Shown: positions 26,343 through 36,814, numbered from the stretch's first letter. The stretch is DNA of 64,000 bases from Rhodalgimonas zhirmunskyi (GCA_030848925.1 JANFFA010000003.1:124001-188000); one strand, 5' to 3'. Made by a program: numbers and translations. Notes: generated by a model from the letters alone, not told the origin.

Positions 26343-26506
26343 GAGGTTGTTCCTTCGTGGTTTACGTTGGCGTCAACCTCCTCCCTGCTGGGTATATAGG
26401 CCATAATGGCCGTGATGTGAGGGGGAAAAATCGCATGGGAGCCATGAATATGCTGCAATGCAGCGTGACGCGAAGGTAAACCGGGCTCGTAGATGCGCAA
26501 AAGCGC

Positions 26507-26806
26507 CTAGCCGGGGTTGCGATCCTCGATCATCTTGAACAGCCATGCGCGGCGTTCTTCGCGTGACAGGCTGCCCTTGGTGTAGCCATCGCCAAAGGCG
26601 GCGCGAATCTCGGGGTTGTCGTGGTTTTCCTCAAACACCGCGCCCAGGTATTCAAGCGTGCGCGCGACCTCGATGTAAAACACGCTTTCACTCGCCGCCA
26701 CGCGGTTGATGTAATGCAAACGCCCCGCCAGCGCGCGGCAGGCGAGGCGCAATTCATGCGGCGATTGAAAATCGAGGCGGGCCTTTGGATCGTCTTCGCC
26801 CGCCAT
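26507..26806 (-). CDS. Hypothetical 99-residue protein, last gene of the sdh operon
   Basis: The predicted soluble, helical, acidic protein (SPHELRLACRALAGRLHYINRV, ESVFYIEVARTLEYLGAVFEEN) starts four bases after the sdhB stop, so it is very likely co-transcribed with sdh. It has no Cys motif, signal or membrane helix. It is not SdhE, whose RGxxE motif is absent. It could help assemble or regulate succinate dehydrogenase by position alone; no function is established. Confidence 0.75.
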   Translation of the reverse strand: MAGEDDPKARLDFQSPHELRLACRALAGRLHYINRVAASESVFYIEVARTLEYLGAVFEENHDNPEIRAAFGDGYTKGSLSREERRAWLFKMIEDRNPG

Positions 26807-26810
26807 CCGA

Positions 26811-27593
26811 TCAGACCGCCCGGTTGACCATCATCCGCTTGATCTCGGCGATTGCCTTGGCCGGGTTCAAACCTTTGGGGCAGGTCTGGGTACAGTTCAT
26901 AATCGTGTGGCACCGATAGAGCTTGAACGGATCTTCCAGCGCATCGAGACGCTCGCCCGTGGCCTCGTCGCGGCTGTCGATGATCCAGCGGTAGGCATGC
27001 AGAAGCGCGGCCGGGCCGAGGTATTTGTCGCCGTTCCACCAGTAGCTGGGGCAGGACGTGGAGCAGGACGCGCACATGACGCATTCATAAAGCCCGTCGA
27101 GTTTCTTGCGATCCTCGATCGATTGGCGCCACTCTTTCGCGGGGCGATTGGTCTTTGTTTCGAGCCACGGCATGATGCTGGCGTGCTGGGCATAGAAATG
27201 CGTGAGATCGGGGATCAGGTCACGCACCACAGCGGTGTGGGGCAGCGGGTAGATCTTGACCGTATCGCCTTTGATTTCGTCCATGCCATAGATGCAGGCC
27301 AGCGTGTTGTGCCCGTCGATGTTCATCGCACAGGAGCCACAGATGCCTTCGCGACAGGAGCGGCGGAAGGCCAGCGTCGGGTCGATCTTGTTCTTGATGT
27401 AGATGAGACCGTCGAGAACCATCGGGCCGCAATCATCGAGATCGACGAAATAGGTGTCGATCTGGGGATTCTTGTCGTCATCCGGGCTCCAGCGGTAAAT
27501 CTGGAACTTGCGCAGGTTCGTTGCGCCCTCGGGCTTGGGCCAGGTTTTGCCTGTGACCATGCGGGAATTCTTGGGCAGGGTGAGCTGAACCAT
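26811..27593 (-). CDS. sdhB: Succinate dehydrogenase iron-sulfur subunit
   Basis: This 260-residue subunit passes electrons from FAD in SdhA to quinone in SdhCD (complex II). The [2Fe-2S] ligands lie in [22 protein letters not shown], the [4Fe-4S] ligands in [16 protein letters not shown] and the [3Fe-4S] ligands in [17 protein letters not shown]. All clusters look intact. Unusually, sdhB does not directly follow sdhA: a lipoprotein gene and a glycosyltransferase-like gene lie between them. Confidence 0.97.
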   Translation of the reverse strand: MVQLTLPKNSRMVTGKTWPKPEGATNLRKFQIYRWSPDDDKNPQIDTYFVDLDDCGPMVLDGLIYIKNKIDPTLAFRRSCREGICGSCAMNIDGHNTLACIYGMDEIKGDTVKIYPLPHTAVVRDLIPDLTHFYAQHASIMPWLETKTNRPAKEWRQSIEDRKKLDGLYECVMCASCSTSCPSYWWNGDKYLGPAALLHAYRWIIDSRDEATGERLDALEDPFKLYRCHTIMNCTQTCPKGLNPAKAIAEIKRMMVNRAV

Positions 27594-27595
27594 GT

Positions 27596-28351
27596 CTAGT
27601 GTCCTTTCCGTTCTCCAACGCTGTCGAGGGGCTGGCCCGGCAGGGTCAGGATACTCTCGACAGGATGGCCTAGATGGGGATTCTGGCGGCCGAATGCCTT
27701 GACTTCGTCAAAGACCGTCGCAGGCAATTCGCGGGTGAAGTCGGCATAAATGCTTTCGTCGGTCTCTTGCGGTTTGATCAGCCCGTATTTGCGGGCGACA
27801 CAGATGTGGCTGATGCCGTTTTCATGGCACCAGCGGGCATAGCGGATGTCGGTGAACCGCTTGGAGTCATGCATCACGTCAAACGGCGGCAGGTTGCAGC
27901 CGCGCGCATAGAGCGTGCCGGTGCCAACGTAATCGACAAAGATCGACTCGGGCAGCGGTTTGCGCATCTTGTAATAGTGGCGCTTGAAGCCGCGGCGGTG
28001 GAATTTTTCCTTCATGATCAGGCCATAGACGCCAAGCACGGCGTTCTGATCAATCGCACCGGGCAGGATGGCGCGCATGTGTTCGACGTAATTGGACGCA
28101 TAGCGCAGATCATCATCCAGCAGGAAAACCTCGTCCTCGGGGGCGGGTTTGAAGACGAATTTGCCAGTGTCCTTGAGGTCGGCTTCGGGCAGGTAGGCTT
28201 CGACGTTGTCATATTCGGACAGGAAGTCCGGCACCGTGTCGTATTCGTTGAGACACAGGAACAGCCGGTCAAGCTGTGGCGTGATGAGGTCGAGCGTCAC
28301 CTTCAGGTTGGCCGCGCGGGCCGGGTATGTGGCCATGTGGCCGCGGATCAT
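27596..28351 (-). CDS. Glycosyltransferase-like (GT-A) protein inside the sdh operon
   Basis: This 251-residue protein starts [20 protein letters not shown] and continues [12 protein letters not shown], a GT-A-like Rossmann start, with the metal-binding DxD-type motif LLDDDLRY at residues 78-84 (Asp79-81). It has no membrane helix. The ATG overlaps the lipoprotein stop (ATGA), and its stop is two bases before the sdhB ATG, so it is fully embedded in the operon. The sugar donor and acceptor are unknown. Why a glycosyltransferase sits inside succinate dehydrogenase genes is unexplained. The family call is from motif recognition only. Confidence 0.7.
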   Translation of the reverse strand: MIRGHMATYPARAANLKVTLDLITPQLDRLFLCLNEYDTVPDFLSEYDNVEAYLPEADLKDTGKFVFKPAPEDEVFLLDDDLRYASNYVEHMRAILPGAIDQNAVLGVYGLIMKEKFHRRGFKRHYYKMRKPLPESIFVDYVGTGTLYARGCNLPPFDVMHDSKRFTDIRYARWCHENGISHICVARKYGLIKPQETDESIYADFTRELPATVFDEVKAFGRQNPHLGHPVESILTLPGQPLDSVGERKGH

Positions 28352-28668
28352 GACAGCACCATCAGAAGCGCGTTGGTGCCGTAGCAGCGCACCGCTTCAG
28401 GGCGGCGCGCGATGCCAAGCGTCAACTCGGTCACATCCGCCGTCGCACCAGTGGCCGAGCTGGCCGCGATTTGCAGAAGCTCCTGCGCCGAGGCCGCGTT
28501 GATGATGCAATCGGTCACCGGGCTGGCATCGACGCCGGGGAACTCTCGCGATACGACGCCCGCCACCGCGGTCTTGGCGCGGGTGCGCGCAAGATCGTCG
28601 GCGGTTTTCTGGGCCACGTCGCAGGCCCCGAGGGCCAGCGCCGCGCATATCGCGAAAGCGGTGCGCAT
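28348..28668 (-). CDS. Small lipoprotein in the sdh operon
   Basis: This 106-residue protein has a lipoprotein signal peptide with lipobox LGAC (cleavage before Cys16; [17 protein letters not shown]). The mature part is helical with two further Cys (VTDCIINAAS, AVRCYGTNAL) that may form a disulfide. It overlaps sdhA by one base (TGATG) and the glycosyltransferase-like gene by four (ATGA). The function is unknown; its place suggests a link to complex II or to the envelope. Confidence 0.75.
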   Translation of the reverse strand: MRTAFAICAALALGACDVAQKTADDLARTRAKTAVAGVVSREFPGVDASPVTDCIINAASAQELLQIAASSATGATADVTELTLGIARRPEAVRCYGTNALLMVLS

Positions 28669-30473
28669 CAGAACGTACGTTCCTTGGGCGCGATCTTCTT
28701 GAGGCTGATGCCGCCTTCGGCCTCGGTTGTGAGGGTTTCGGTGATCACGTCGCGGTAGCTGAGATCGACCTTGTTGCCATCGACGCGGGCGATGGTGTGC
28801 ACGCGCCAGTTCTCATCGTCGCGCTTGGTGAAATCCTCGTGGGCGTGGGCGCCGCGGGATTCCTTGCGCGCCTCGGCGCCGTGGATCGTGGCCAGCGCGT
28901 TGGGCATGAGGTTGGTCAGTTCGAGCGTTTCCATCAGGTCGGTGTTCCATACCAGCGATGTGTCGGTGACCTTCAGATCGTCGATCTTGGCGGCGATCTG
29001 GGTCATCTTCTCGACCCCTTCGGCCAGCGTCTTGGAGGTGCGGAAAACGGCGGCGTCGGCCTGCATGGTTTTCTGCATCTCAAGCCGCAGTTCGGCGGTG
29101 GGCACCGCGCCGCTGGCGTGGCGGATCTTGTCGAAGCGATCGAAAGCAGCATCGACCGAAGCCTGATTCAGCGTCGGGTTATGTGCCGACGGGTCGACGA
29201 TTTCACCGGCGCGGATCGCGGCGGCGCGGCCAAAGACCACGAGGTCGATCAGCGAGTTGGAGCCAAGACGGTTGGCCCCGTGCACGCTGGCACAGCCGGC
29301 TTCGCCCACGGCCATGAGGCCGGGCACGGTGGCCTTCTGGTTGTCTTTAGTGGGGTTCAGCACCTCGCCCAAGTGGTTGGTGGGAATGCCGCCCATGTTG
29401 TAGTGCACTGTCGGCAGAACCGGGATCGGCTCTTTGGTCACGTCGACACCGGCAAAGATGCGGGCCGACTCGGAGATGCCGGGAAGGCGTTCGGCCAGTG
29501 CCTCGGGCGGCAGGTGGCTGAGGTTGAGGTGGATGTGATCGCCCTCGGCGCCCACACCGCGGCCTTCGCGAATTTCCATCGTCATCGAGCGCGACACGTA
29601 ATCGCGCGGGGCGAGGTCTTTGTATTGCGGCGCGTAACGCTCCATGAAGCGCTCACCATCCTTGTTGGTGAGATAGCCGCCTTCGCCGCGCGCGCCCTCG
29701 GTGATCAGGCAGCCCGAGCCATAGATGCCGGTGGGGTGGAACTGGACGAATTCCATGTCCTGAAGTGGCAGGCCCGCACGGGCCACCATGCCGCCGCCGT
29801 CACCGGTGCAGGTATGGGCCGAAGTGGCCGAGAAATAGGCACGGCCATAGCCGCCGGTGGCCAGAACGACCATCTTGGCGTTGAACACGTGCATCGTGCC
29901 ATCGTCGAGCTTCCAGCAGACCACGCCCTGGCAGGTGCCATCTTCGCCCATGATCAGGTCGATGGCGAAATATTCGACATAGAACTCTGCGTTGTTCTTG
30001 AGGCTTTGACCATAAAGCGTGTGCAGGATGGCGTGGCCGGTGCGGTCAGCGGCGGCGCAGGTGCGCTGCACGGCCGGGCCTTCGCCGAATTCGGTGGTGT
30101 GGCCGCCGAACGGGCGCTGATAGATCTTGCCCTCTTCGGTGCGCGAGAACGGCACGCCGTAATGCTCAAGCTCATACACGGCCTTGGGCGCGTGACGGGC
30201 GAGGTATTCCATCGCGTCATTGTCGCCCAGCCAGTCCGAGCCTTTGACAGTGTCGTACATGTGCCACTGCCAGTTGTCCGGGCCCATGTTGGAGAGCGAG
30301 GCAGCAATGCCGCCCTGCGCCGCAACGGTATGCGAGCGGGTCGGGAAAACCTTGGTCACACAGGCCGTGCGAAGCCCCTGCTCGGCCATGCCCAGCGTGG
30401 CGCGCAGGCCAGCACCACCAGCCCCCACCACGACAACATCGTATTCATGCGTTTCGTATTCGTAAGCAGCCAT
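28668..30473 (-). CDS. sdhA: Succinate dehydrogenase flavoprotein subunit
   Basis: This 601-residue catalytic subunit of complex II oxidises succinate to fumarate. It has the FAD fold [20 protein letters not shown], the flavinylation region [12 protein letters not shown] with the His that carries covalent FAD, the active-site [12 protein letters not shown] and the [14 protein letters not shown] segment. Length and N-terminus match the family. It follows sdhD by ten bases and is coupled to the lipoprotein gene downstream. Confidence 0.98.
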   Translation of the reverse strand: MAAYEYETHEYDVVVVGAGGAGLRATLGMAEQGLRTACVTKVFPTRSHTVAAQGGIAASLSNMGPDNWQWHMYDTVKGSDWLGDNDAMEYLARHAPKAVYELEHYGVPFSRTEEGKIYQRPFGGHTTEFGEGPAVQRTCAAADRTGHAILHTLYGQSLKNNAEFYVEYFAIDLIMGEDGTCQGVVCWKLDDGTMHVFNAKMVVLATGGYGRAYFSATSAHTCTGDGGGMVARAGLPLQDMEFVQFHPTGIYGSGCLITEGARGEGGYLTNKDGERFMERYAPQYKDLAPRDYVSRSMTMEIREGRGVGAEGDHIHLNLSHLPPEALAERLPGISESARIFAGVDVTKEPIPVLPTVHYNMGGIPTNHLGEVLNPTKDNQKATVPGLMAVGEAGCASVHGANRLGSNSLIDLVVFGRAAAIRAGEIVDPSAHNPTLNQASVDAAFDRFDKIRHASGAVPTAELRLEMQKTMQADAAVFRTSKTLAEGVEKMTQIAAKIDDLKVTDTSLVWNTDLMETLELTNLMPNALATIHGAEARKESRGAHAHEDFTKRDDENWRVHTIARVDGNKVDLSYRDVITETLTTEAEGGISLKKIAPKERTF

Positions 30474-30483
30474 TGTTTTTCCC

Positions 30484-30855
30484 TCAGAGCGCGATTTTGG
30501 CGAGGGCGAAAAGCCCGGTGGCGATGATCGTATAGCTGAGCCCGATCACGAACATGATCAGCCCTTTGCGCAGCGAGCCGCTCCAGTAATCTTCGATCAT
30601 CATCTGCGCGCCCTTGTTGAAGTGGACCATCGAGACATAGAGCGTGAGCCCCGTCAGGATCGCCACGAAGGGGTTGGCAAAGGTTTCGAGAACCGCTTCG
30701 CGGCCCTGCCCCAGTGCGGAGCCGACAATGAAGAGGAACGTCGGGATCAGGAAGGCAAGGCCCACGGCCGAGACCTGCATGAACCAGTGATGTTCGGTGC
30801 CGGTGCCCGAGGCACCCTTGCCTTCGGCGCGCTTGCGGTCGGTCAGGTAACGCAT
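30484..30855 (-). CDS. sdhD: Succinate dehydrogenase membrane anchor subunit
   Basis: This 123-residue protein has three membrane helices. The second contains the probable heme b ligand His78 ([15 protein letters not shown]), and Asp89-Tyr90 lie at the quinone site. With SdhC it anchors complex II and binds quinone. It lies ten bases after the sdhC stop. Confidence 0.93.
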   Translation of the reverse strand: MRYLTDRKRAEGKGASGTGTEHHWFMQVSAVGLAFLIPTFLFIVGSALGQGREAVLETFANPFVAILTGLTLYVSMVHFNKGAQMMIEDYWSGSLRKGLIMFVIGLSYTIIATGLFALAKIAL

Positions 30856-30865
30856 GGCTGCCTCC

Positions 30866-31258
30866 TCAGACGATCTGGAAAATGATGACGGTGAGCACGG
30901 TCAGCACGACCGAGCCAATGAGGCAGGCCCAGCCGAGTTTCACTGCCGTTTCGATGTCGAGGCCACGGCCCGCATCATAGAGCAGGTGCCGCAACCCGGC
31001 GAGGTAATGATACCAGAGGCCCAGCACCGACAGCGTCATGACGATGTCGCCAAACCACGAGGTCAGCACGGCGTTGGCGGTGTTGAAATAACTCTCGGAC
31101 GTCGCCGCCGCCAGAAGCCACCAAACGATCAGGATCGTCGATACGATCAGCGCATTGCCGGTGATCCGCGTCAGGATCGAAGTCAGCATCGGCACGCGCA
31201 TGCGATAGACTTGGAGGTGCGGACTGAGCGGGCGCTCGACTTGTTTTGTCTCGGCCAT
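30866..31258 (-). CDS. sdhC: Succinate dehydrogenase cytochrome b556 subunit
   Basis: This 130-residue protein has three membrane helices. It starts with the family pattern RPLSPHLQVYRMRVPMLTSILTRITG and carries the axial heme ligand His91 in LRHLLYDAGRG. It is the first gene of sdhCDA-lipoprotein-GT-sdhB. AAGGGG precedes the ATG. Two TGTGATCAC-type palindromes, 21 bp apart, lie 145-175 bases upstream. Confidence 0.95.
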   Translation of the reverse strand: MAETKQVERPLSPHLQVYRMRVPMLTSILTRITGNALIVSTILIVWWLLAAATSESYFNTANAVLTSWFGDIVMTLSVLGLWYHYLAGLRHLLYDAGRGLDIETAVKLGWACLIGSVVLTVLTVIIFQIV

Positions 31259-31400
31259 GGGTAATGGTTCCCCTTCTTCCGGTAGGCCCCATGCGGGGGG
31301 CGTTGCCTTGGCCCCTGTTTTATCCCTTTTGACAGGAGAGTCACGTGGGATTGACGAATTTGAAGCGGTTTTGGATCAGTTTTTCGTTCCGTCACAGTGA

Positions 31401-31436
31401 TTTGTGATCACGCTATGCGGAAATGCGATCACAAAA
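31401..31436. promoter_or_regulatory. Twin palindrome operator upstream of sdhC
   Basis: TTTGTGATCACG (centre 31407/31408) and TGCGATCACAAAA (centre 31428/31429) are two near-perfect TGTGATCACA palindromes whose centres are 21 bp apart. This puts them on the same face of the helix. The same arrangement and the same 21-bp spacing occur upstream of sucC. Confidence 0.65.
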
Positions 31437-31535
31437 TGACAGCCCACCCCCGATCGACCTGCGCGAATGCGGTGCAACGCGGTTTCCGCGCCCCTTTGGC
31501 GCGCATTCGCGCAGCCCGGTGGGGGCTGCGCGAAA

Positions 31536-31549
31536 TTTGTGATCACAAA
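31536..31549. promoter_or_regulatory. Perfect TTTGTGATCACAAA palindrome
   Basis: This is a 14-bp perfect palindrome 18 bases beyond the mch stop and 114 bp from the nearer sdh site. It may be an auxiliary operator for sdh, for example for DNA looping. It is the most complete copy in the window. Confidence 0.55.
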
Positions 31550-31567
31550 GCAGGGTTGCCTTGGAAA

Positions 31568-32602
31568 TCAGATCGGCATGAGCGCCCAGTAGTCGAGATC
31601 GAGCAGCACGCCGGGCAGGTATTTGCCATCCTCACCCTTCAGATCGCCGACAGACCCGTCCGAGGTGGCCACCAGCCGCAGCCTGATCGCGCCGACGCCC
31701 GGCGCAGCGGTTTCCGCCTTGTCGAGCACTTCGGACCACGCCTTGACCGTCAGCCCCGAGAAGCACGGGTTGGCATGGGCGCCACCGTTGAGACCGGCGA
31801 TCATCTGGGCATTGGCCAGCCCGTTGAAGGACAGCGCGCGCGCCATCGAAATGACGTGGCCGCCATAGATCAGGCGCTGACCATCGGGGCGGAAAGTGGC
31901 GTCGAAATGCACCTTGGCGGTGTTCTGCCAAAGGCGGGTGGCGATCATATGCTCGGCCTCTTCGATCGTCACGCCATCGACGTGATCGATCACCTCGCCC
32001 ACTTCGTAATCGCCCCAGCGGTGCGCCTCACCGGCGAGGGTATAGTTGTAGCCGGTGAAATCGAGACCGGCAGGAATTTCAAGATCGCTGGCCGCGAGGG
32101 TTTTCTTCAGTTCCGGAATCACGGTTTCGGGCGCGGGCGCGTCGAGGTCATTCTTGCGCACCATCACCCAGCGGACATATTCCATCACCACTTCGTCGCG
32201 CTGGTTCAATCCGCGGGTGCGGACGTAAACCACGCCGGATTTGCCGTTGGAGTTCTGTTTCAGGCCAATCACTTCGGAGGTCGAGCGCAGGGTATCGCCG
32301 GGATAAACCGGCTTGAGCCAGCGGCCCTCGGCATAGCCGAGGTTGGCCACGGCGTTGAGTGAGATGTCGGGCACCGTCTTGCCAAAGACCACGTGGAAGG
32401 CGGCCAGATCATCCAGCGGCGCGGCGGGCAGGCCCGACGCACGAGCGAATTCATCCGAAGAATAGAGCGCATGGCGCGCCGGGTAGAGCGCATGGTAAAG
32501 CGCACGCTCGCCGCCCGACACGGTGCGCGGCACAGCGTGTTCGATCACCTCGCCCAGCTTGTAGTCCTCGAAAAACCGGCCCGGATTGGTCTTTGCGGCC
32601 AT
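31568..32602 (-). CDS. mch: Mesaconyl-CoA hydratase (double MaoC domain)
   Basis: This 344-residue protein of two fused MaoC-like hot-dog domains hydrates mesaconyl-CoA to beta-methylmalyl-CoA in the ethylmalonyl-CoA pathway. The first domain begins FFEDYKLGEVIEHAVPRTVSGGE, the second GDYEVGEVIDHVDGVTIEEAEHM. This N-terminus matches the Rhodobacter Mch type. The mcl2 neighbour supports the call. Its ATG shares one base with the DUF1737 gene stop (TAATG). Confidence 0.92.
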   Translation of the reverse strand: MAAKTNPGRFFEDYKLGEVIEHAVPRTVSGGERALYHALYPARHALYSSDEFARASGLPAAPLDDLAAFHVVFGKTVPDISLNAVANLGYAEGRWLKPVYPGDTLRSTSEVIGLKQNSNGKSGVVYVRTRGLNQRDEVVMEYVRWVMVRKNDLDAPAPETVIPELKKTLAASDLEIPAGLDFTGYNYTLAGEAHRWGDYEVGEVIDHVDGVTIEEAEHMIATRLWQNTAKVHFDATFRPDGQRLIYGGHVISMARALSFNGLANAQMIAGLNGGAHANPCFSGLTVKAWSEVLDKAETAAPGVGAIRLRLVATSDGSVGDLKGEDGKYLPGVLLDLDYWALMPI

Positions 32603-32805
32603 TAGTGCTCTCCCAGTTTCGTATCAGGTGTGTAGGTGCCTTCGGCCTCTTTCACGACGGCCTGCGCACAGCGCATCACGCCGCGCTTTTCGTCGTAGGC
32701 ATAAGTTGGCGAGCCGTGCAGCACCCAACCCTTGTTCAGGGCAAGGGTCACTTTGTGGCAGAAGGCCGAGGTGTCGTCTTCGGTCAGCAGGCGGTAGAGT
32801 TTCAT
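32602..32805 (-). CDS. DUF1737 small protein
   Basis: This 67-residue protein begins MKLYRLLTEDDTSAFCHKVT with the pattern NKGWVLHGSPTYAYDEKRGVMRCAQAVVKE, typical of DUF1737. The family is soluble and of unknown function. Three bases separate it from the NnrU gene, and it overlaps mch by one base, so it is part of the mcl2-nnrU-DUF1737-mch operon. Confidence 0.82.
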   Translation of the reverse strand: MKLYRLLTEDDTSAFCHKVTLALNKGWVLHGSPTYAYDEKRGVMRCAQAVVKEAEGTYTPDTKLGEH

Positions 32806-32808
32806 GGT

Positions 32809-33351
32809 TTATCCGAACGGGTTGTAGCCAAGCCAGGAGTGGATGAGCGTGATCGCGCCATAGACAAGAACGCCACCGGCAAGCGCGCCGATTTCCTTCC
32901 CCACGGGGGCGGGACCGGGTTTTTCCCACGCGGTTTGCGCGTTGATCAGCGTCATTTCGAGGAACGACCAAATCAGCAGCCCGCCGAATAGCACGAAGGA
33001 CGGTGTATCGCCGTTGACCAGCAGGTGCGCCACCGACCAGAGCACGACGCCCCAAAGCATCGGGTGGCGGATGTATTGCGCCAGTTTCGTTTTCATCCCC
33101 GACACGGCGAAGAAATAGACCGATACCAGCATCAGCAGGTTGTTGATGCCGGTCATCGCCGGACTGCGCCCCCAGTAGAAGGTGCCGTCCCACGCGCGGT
33201 AGCCCAGCACCATCAGCACGATGGAGGCGAGCAGGATCAGGGCGATCGGGCCCTTGGCCTTGTCGCCCATGTTGGCCCGTGCGGTGGGCGCGAGGCGCTT
33301 GAAAAGATGCGGCAGAGACCAGAGCAGAACGCCGAGGATGAGAAGGGTCAT
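32809..33351 (-). CDS. NnrU-family membrane protein
   Basis: This 180-residue protein has five to six membrane helices and the NnrU/isoprenylcysteine-methyltransferase-like motif KLAQYIRHPMLWGVVLWSVAHLLVNGD. Members occur near denitrification genes but also widely elsewhere; no reaction is established. Here it sits between mcl2 and mch, with no nitrogen-oxide genes nearby. Confidence 0.85.
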   Translation of the reverse strand: MTLLILGVLLWSLPHLFKRLAPTARANMGDKAKGPIALILLASIVLMVLGYRAWDGTFYWGRSPAMTGINNLLMLVSVYFFAVSGMKTKLAQYIRHPMLWGVVLWSVAHLLVNGDTPSFVLFGGLLIWSFLEMTLINAQTAWEKPGPAPVGKEIGALAGGVLVYGAITLIHSWLGYNPFG

Positions 33352-33393
33352 GGCTGTTTCCTTGGGGGCTAGGGATGTGGCTTTGACGCGACC

Positions 33394-34236
33394 CTACAGC
33401 GAGGCGATGGCAGAGGCCATGGCGAGGATCTTCTGCGCGGTTTCGACATGCAGGTTTTCGACGATCTTGCCATCGACAACGGCAACCCCCTGCCCCGTGC
33501 GCTCGACCTCTTCAAAGGCTTCGATCTGGCGACGGGCGAGGGCGATCTCTTCCTCGGAGGGGGCGAAGGCGGCGTTGGTCACGTCGACCTGTGCCGGGTG
33601 GATCAGCGTCTTGCCGTCAAAGCCCAGATCGCGGCCCTGTCCGCATTCAACACGCAGGCCCTCTTCGTCCTTGAACTGGTTATAGACGCCATCGACGGCG
33701 ATCACGCCATGGGCGCGCGCGGCCAGAAGGATCATCTGCAGCGAGGTCATCATCGGCAGGCGATCGGCGCGGGCGCGGCAGTTGAGTTCCTTGGCGAGGT
33801 CATTGGTGCCCGCGACGAAGCCGCCGACCAGCGGATGCGACGCGACGTCCATCGCGTTCCAGATGCCCTGACAGGTTTCCATCATCGCCCAGACCGGCAT
33901 GTCGCCGGTGATCGCGGCGAGCGCGTCGATGTCCTGTGCGCTGTTGACCTTGGGCAGGAGGACGGCGTCGGCCTGCATCCCGGCCACGGCGCGGGCGTCG
34001 TCATGGCCCCATTCGGTGTCGAGCGCGTTGATGCGGATGATCCGGGCCTTGCCCTCGTACCCGCCCTGTTCGAGCGCGGCCTTGAGGGTTGCGCGGGCTT
34101 CGACCTTGGCCTCGGGCGTCACGGCGTCTTCGAGATCGAAAATGATGGCATCGACCGGCAGGGTGCGGGCCTTGTCGAGCGCGCGCTCTTTGGAGCCGGG
34201 GATGTAGAGGACGGAGCGGTAAGGGCGGATTTCCAT
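33394..34236 (-). CDS. mcl2: (3S)-malyl-CoA thioesterase (CitE/HpcH family)
   Basis: This 280-residue CitE-like TIM-barrel protein begins MEIRPYRSVLYIPGSKERAL and has the Mg-binding Glu and Asp in IIFDLEDAVTPEAK and later WAMMETCQGIWNA. The N-terminus and the mch neighbour match Rhodobacter Mcl2, which hydrolyses (3S)-malyl-CoA to malate and CoA, rather than Mcl1, the lyase, which has a different N-terminus. The start at 34236 has AGGAGA five bases upstream. It is the first gene of the mcl2-nnrU-DUF1737-mch operon. Confidence 0.85.
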   Translation of the reverse strand: MEIRPYRSVLYIPGSKERALDKARTLPVDAIIFDLEDAVTPEAKVEARATLKAALEQGGYEGKARIIRINALDTEWGHDDARAVAGMQADAVLLPKVNSAQDIDALAAITGDMPVWAMMETCQGIWNAMDVASHPLVGGFVAGTNDLAKELNCRARADRLPMMTSLQMILLAARAHGVIAVDGVYNQFKDEEGLRVECGQGRDLGFDGKTLIHPAQVDVTNAAFAPSEEEIALARRQIEAFEEVERTGQGVAVVDGKIVENLHVETAQKILAMASAIASL

Positions 34237-34414
34237 GCGAGTCTCCTGAGAAGGAAAGAAAGTTGCGCGGATAGAGCATTTTTCGCCCGATTTGTTCAAG
34301 AGGATTTGTGCCGCAACGCAGAAGATCGCGCGGATTCTCGGGCTTGGGACGCTGCGTTAACCACGTCTTCAGCTGTTTCAAGCGAGGATCGAGGCGTCAA
34401 AGAAAGGCAGTGCG

Positions 34415-34723
34415 ATGCGACTTGAAACTCTGATCATGGCGAGTGTTCTTCTGCTGGGTGCGGCGCATCCGGGGGAGGCGGAAGACCGGGCCTGCGCCCC
34501 CCGGGCGCAGGTGGTGACGCGATTGGCGCAACAGTTCGGCGAGACCCGGCAAAGCATCGGGTTGGGTGCGAATAACGCGGTGGTCGAGGTTTTCGCCTCG
34601 CCCGAAAGCGGGACGTGGACCATTACTGTGACGTTGGCGAATGGCACGACCTGCCTTGTCGCCAGTGGACAAGCCTATGAGACGCTGGCCGAGGCGCTGC
34701 CGCCGGGGGGCAAGGATACCTGA
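34415..34723 (+). CDS. Hypothetical secreted 102-residue protein
   Basis: The protein has a signal peptide (ETLIMASVLLLGAAHPGEA) and a short beta-rich mature domain with two Cys (RACAPRAQ, TTCLVASG) that may pair. There is no known motif. It is divergent from mcl2. The Roseobacter-type hairpin word at 34750 follows it. The function is unknown; I recall similar small exported proteins with YETLAEALPPGGKDT-like ends in this order. Confidence 0.68.
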   Translation: MRLETLIMASVLLLGAAHPGEAEDRACAPRAQVVTRLAQQFGETRQSIGLGANNAVVEVFASPESGTWTITVTLANGTTCLVASGQAYETLAEALPPGGKDT

Positions 34724-34749
34724 GCGGCGTGATTGCGGCGGGCATCGGA

Positions 34750-34794
34750 GTGGGGCGCTGCCCCACACCCCGGGATATTTTGGGCAAGATGAAG
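34750..34794. repeat. Hairpin plus conserved CCCGGGATATTTT word
   Basis: GTGGGGC-GCT-GCCCCAC (34750-34766) is a perfect 7-bp hairpin. It is followed by CCCCGGGATATTTTGGGCAA and GATGAAG. From memory, a very similar word recurs between genes in many Rhodobacterales genomes. Only this copy was seen in the window. Confidence 0.45.
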
Positions 34795-34835
34795 ATGGGA
34801 CGCCCGGTTGATCGAGGCCCGCCCCGTAGCCGGGA

Positions 34836-36727
<1,892 letters not shown>

Positions 36728-36783
36728 TCCGGGCCCTGGCCTGATCTGCGGCCTGATCTGCTTGTCAGAGAAAGAAATTTGCG

Positions 36784-36814
36784 CACCGGCCCCCGTGGCC
36801 GGTGTTGCCTTTTT
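36784..36814 (+). terminator. Rho-independent terminator 1 of mdh
   Basis: CACCGGCC (36784-36791) pairs with GGCCGGTG (36797-36804) around a five-base loop. T36810-36814 follow after a short spacer. Confidence 0.8.

Larger units (their letters stand above)
31259..31567. promoter_or_regulatory. sdh upstream region
   Basis: The 309 bases between the mch stop and the sdhC start hold no gene. They contain three copies of a TGTGATCACA-type palindrome (see separate entries) and a G+C-rich segment with AT-rich islands. No sure -10/-35 pair was found for sdhC. Confidence 0.6.

Noticed and set aside
28797-30527. A 576-codon open frame antisense to sdhA
   Set aside because: It is the same effect of GC-rich codon bias; sdhA is certain and there is no ribosome site or plausible protein on the other strand.
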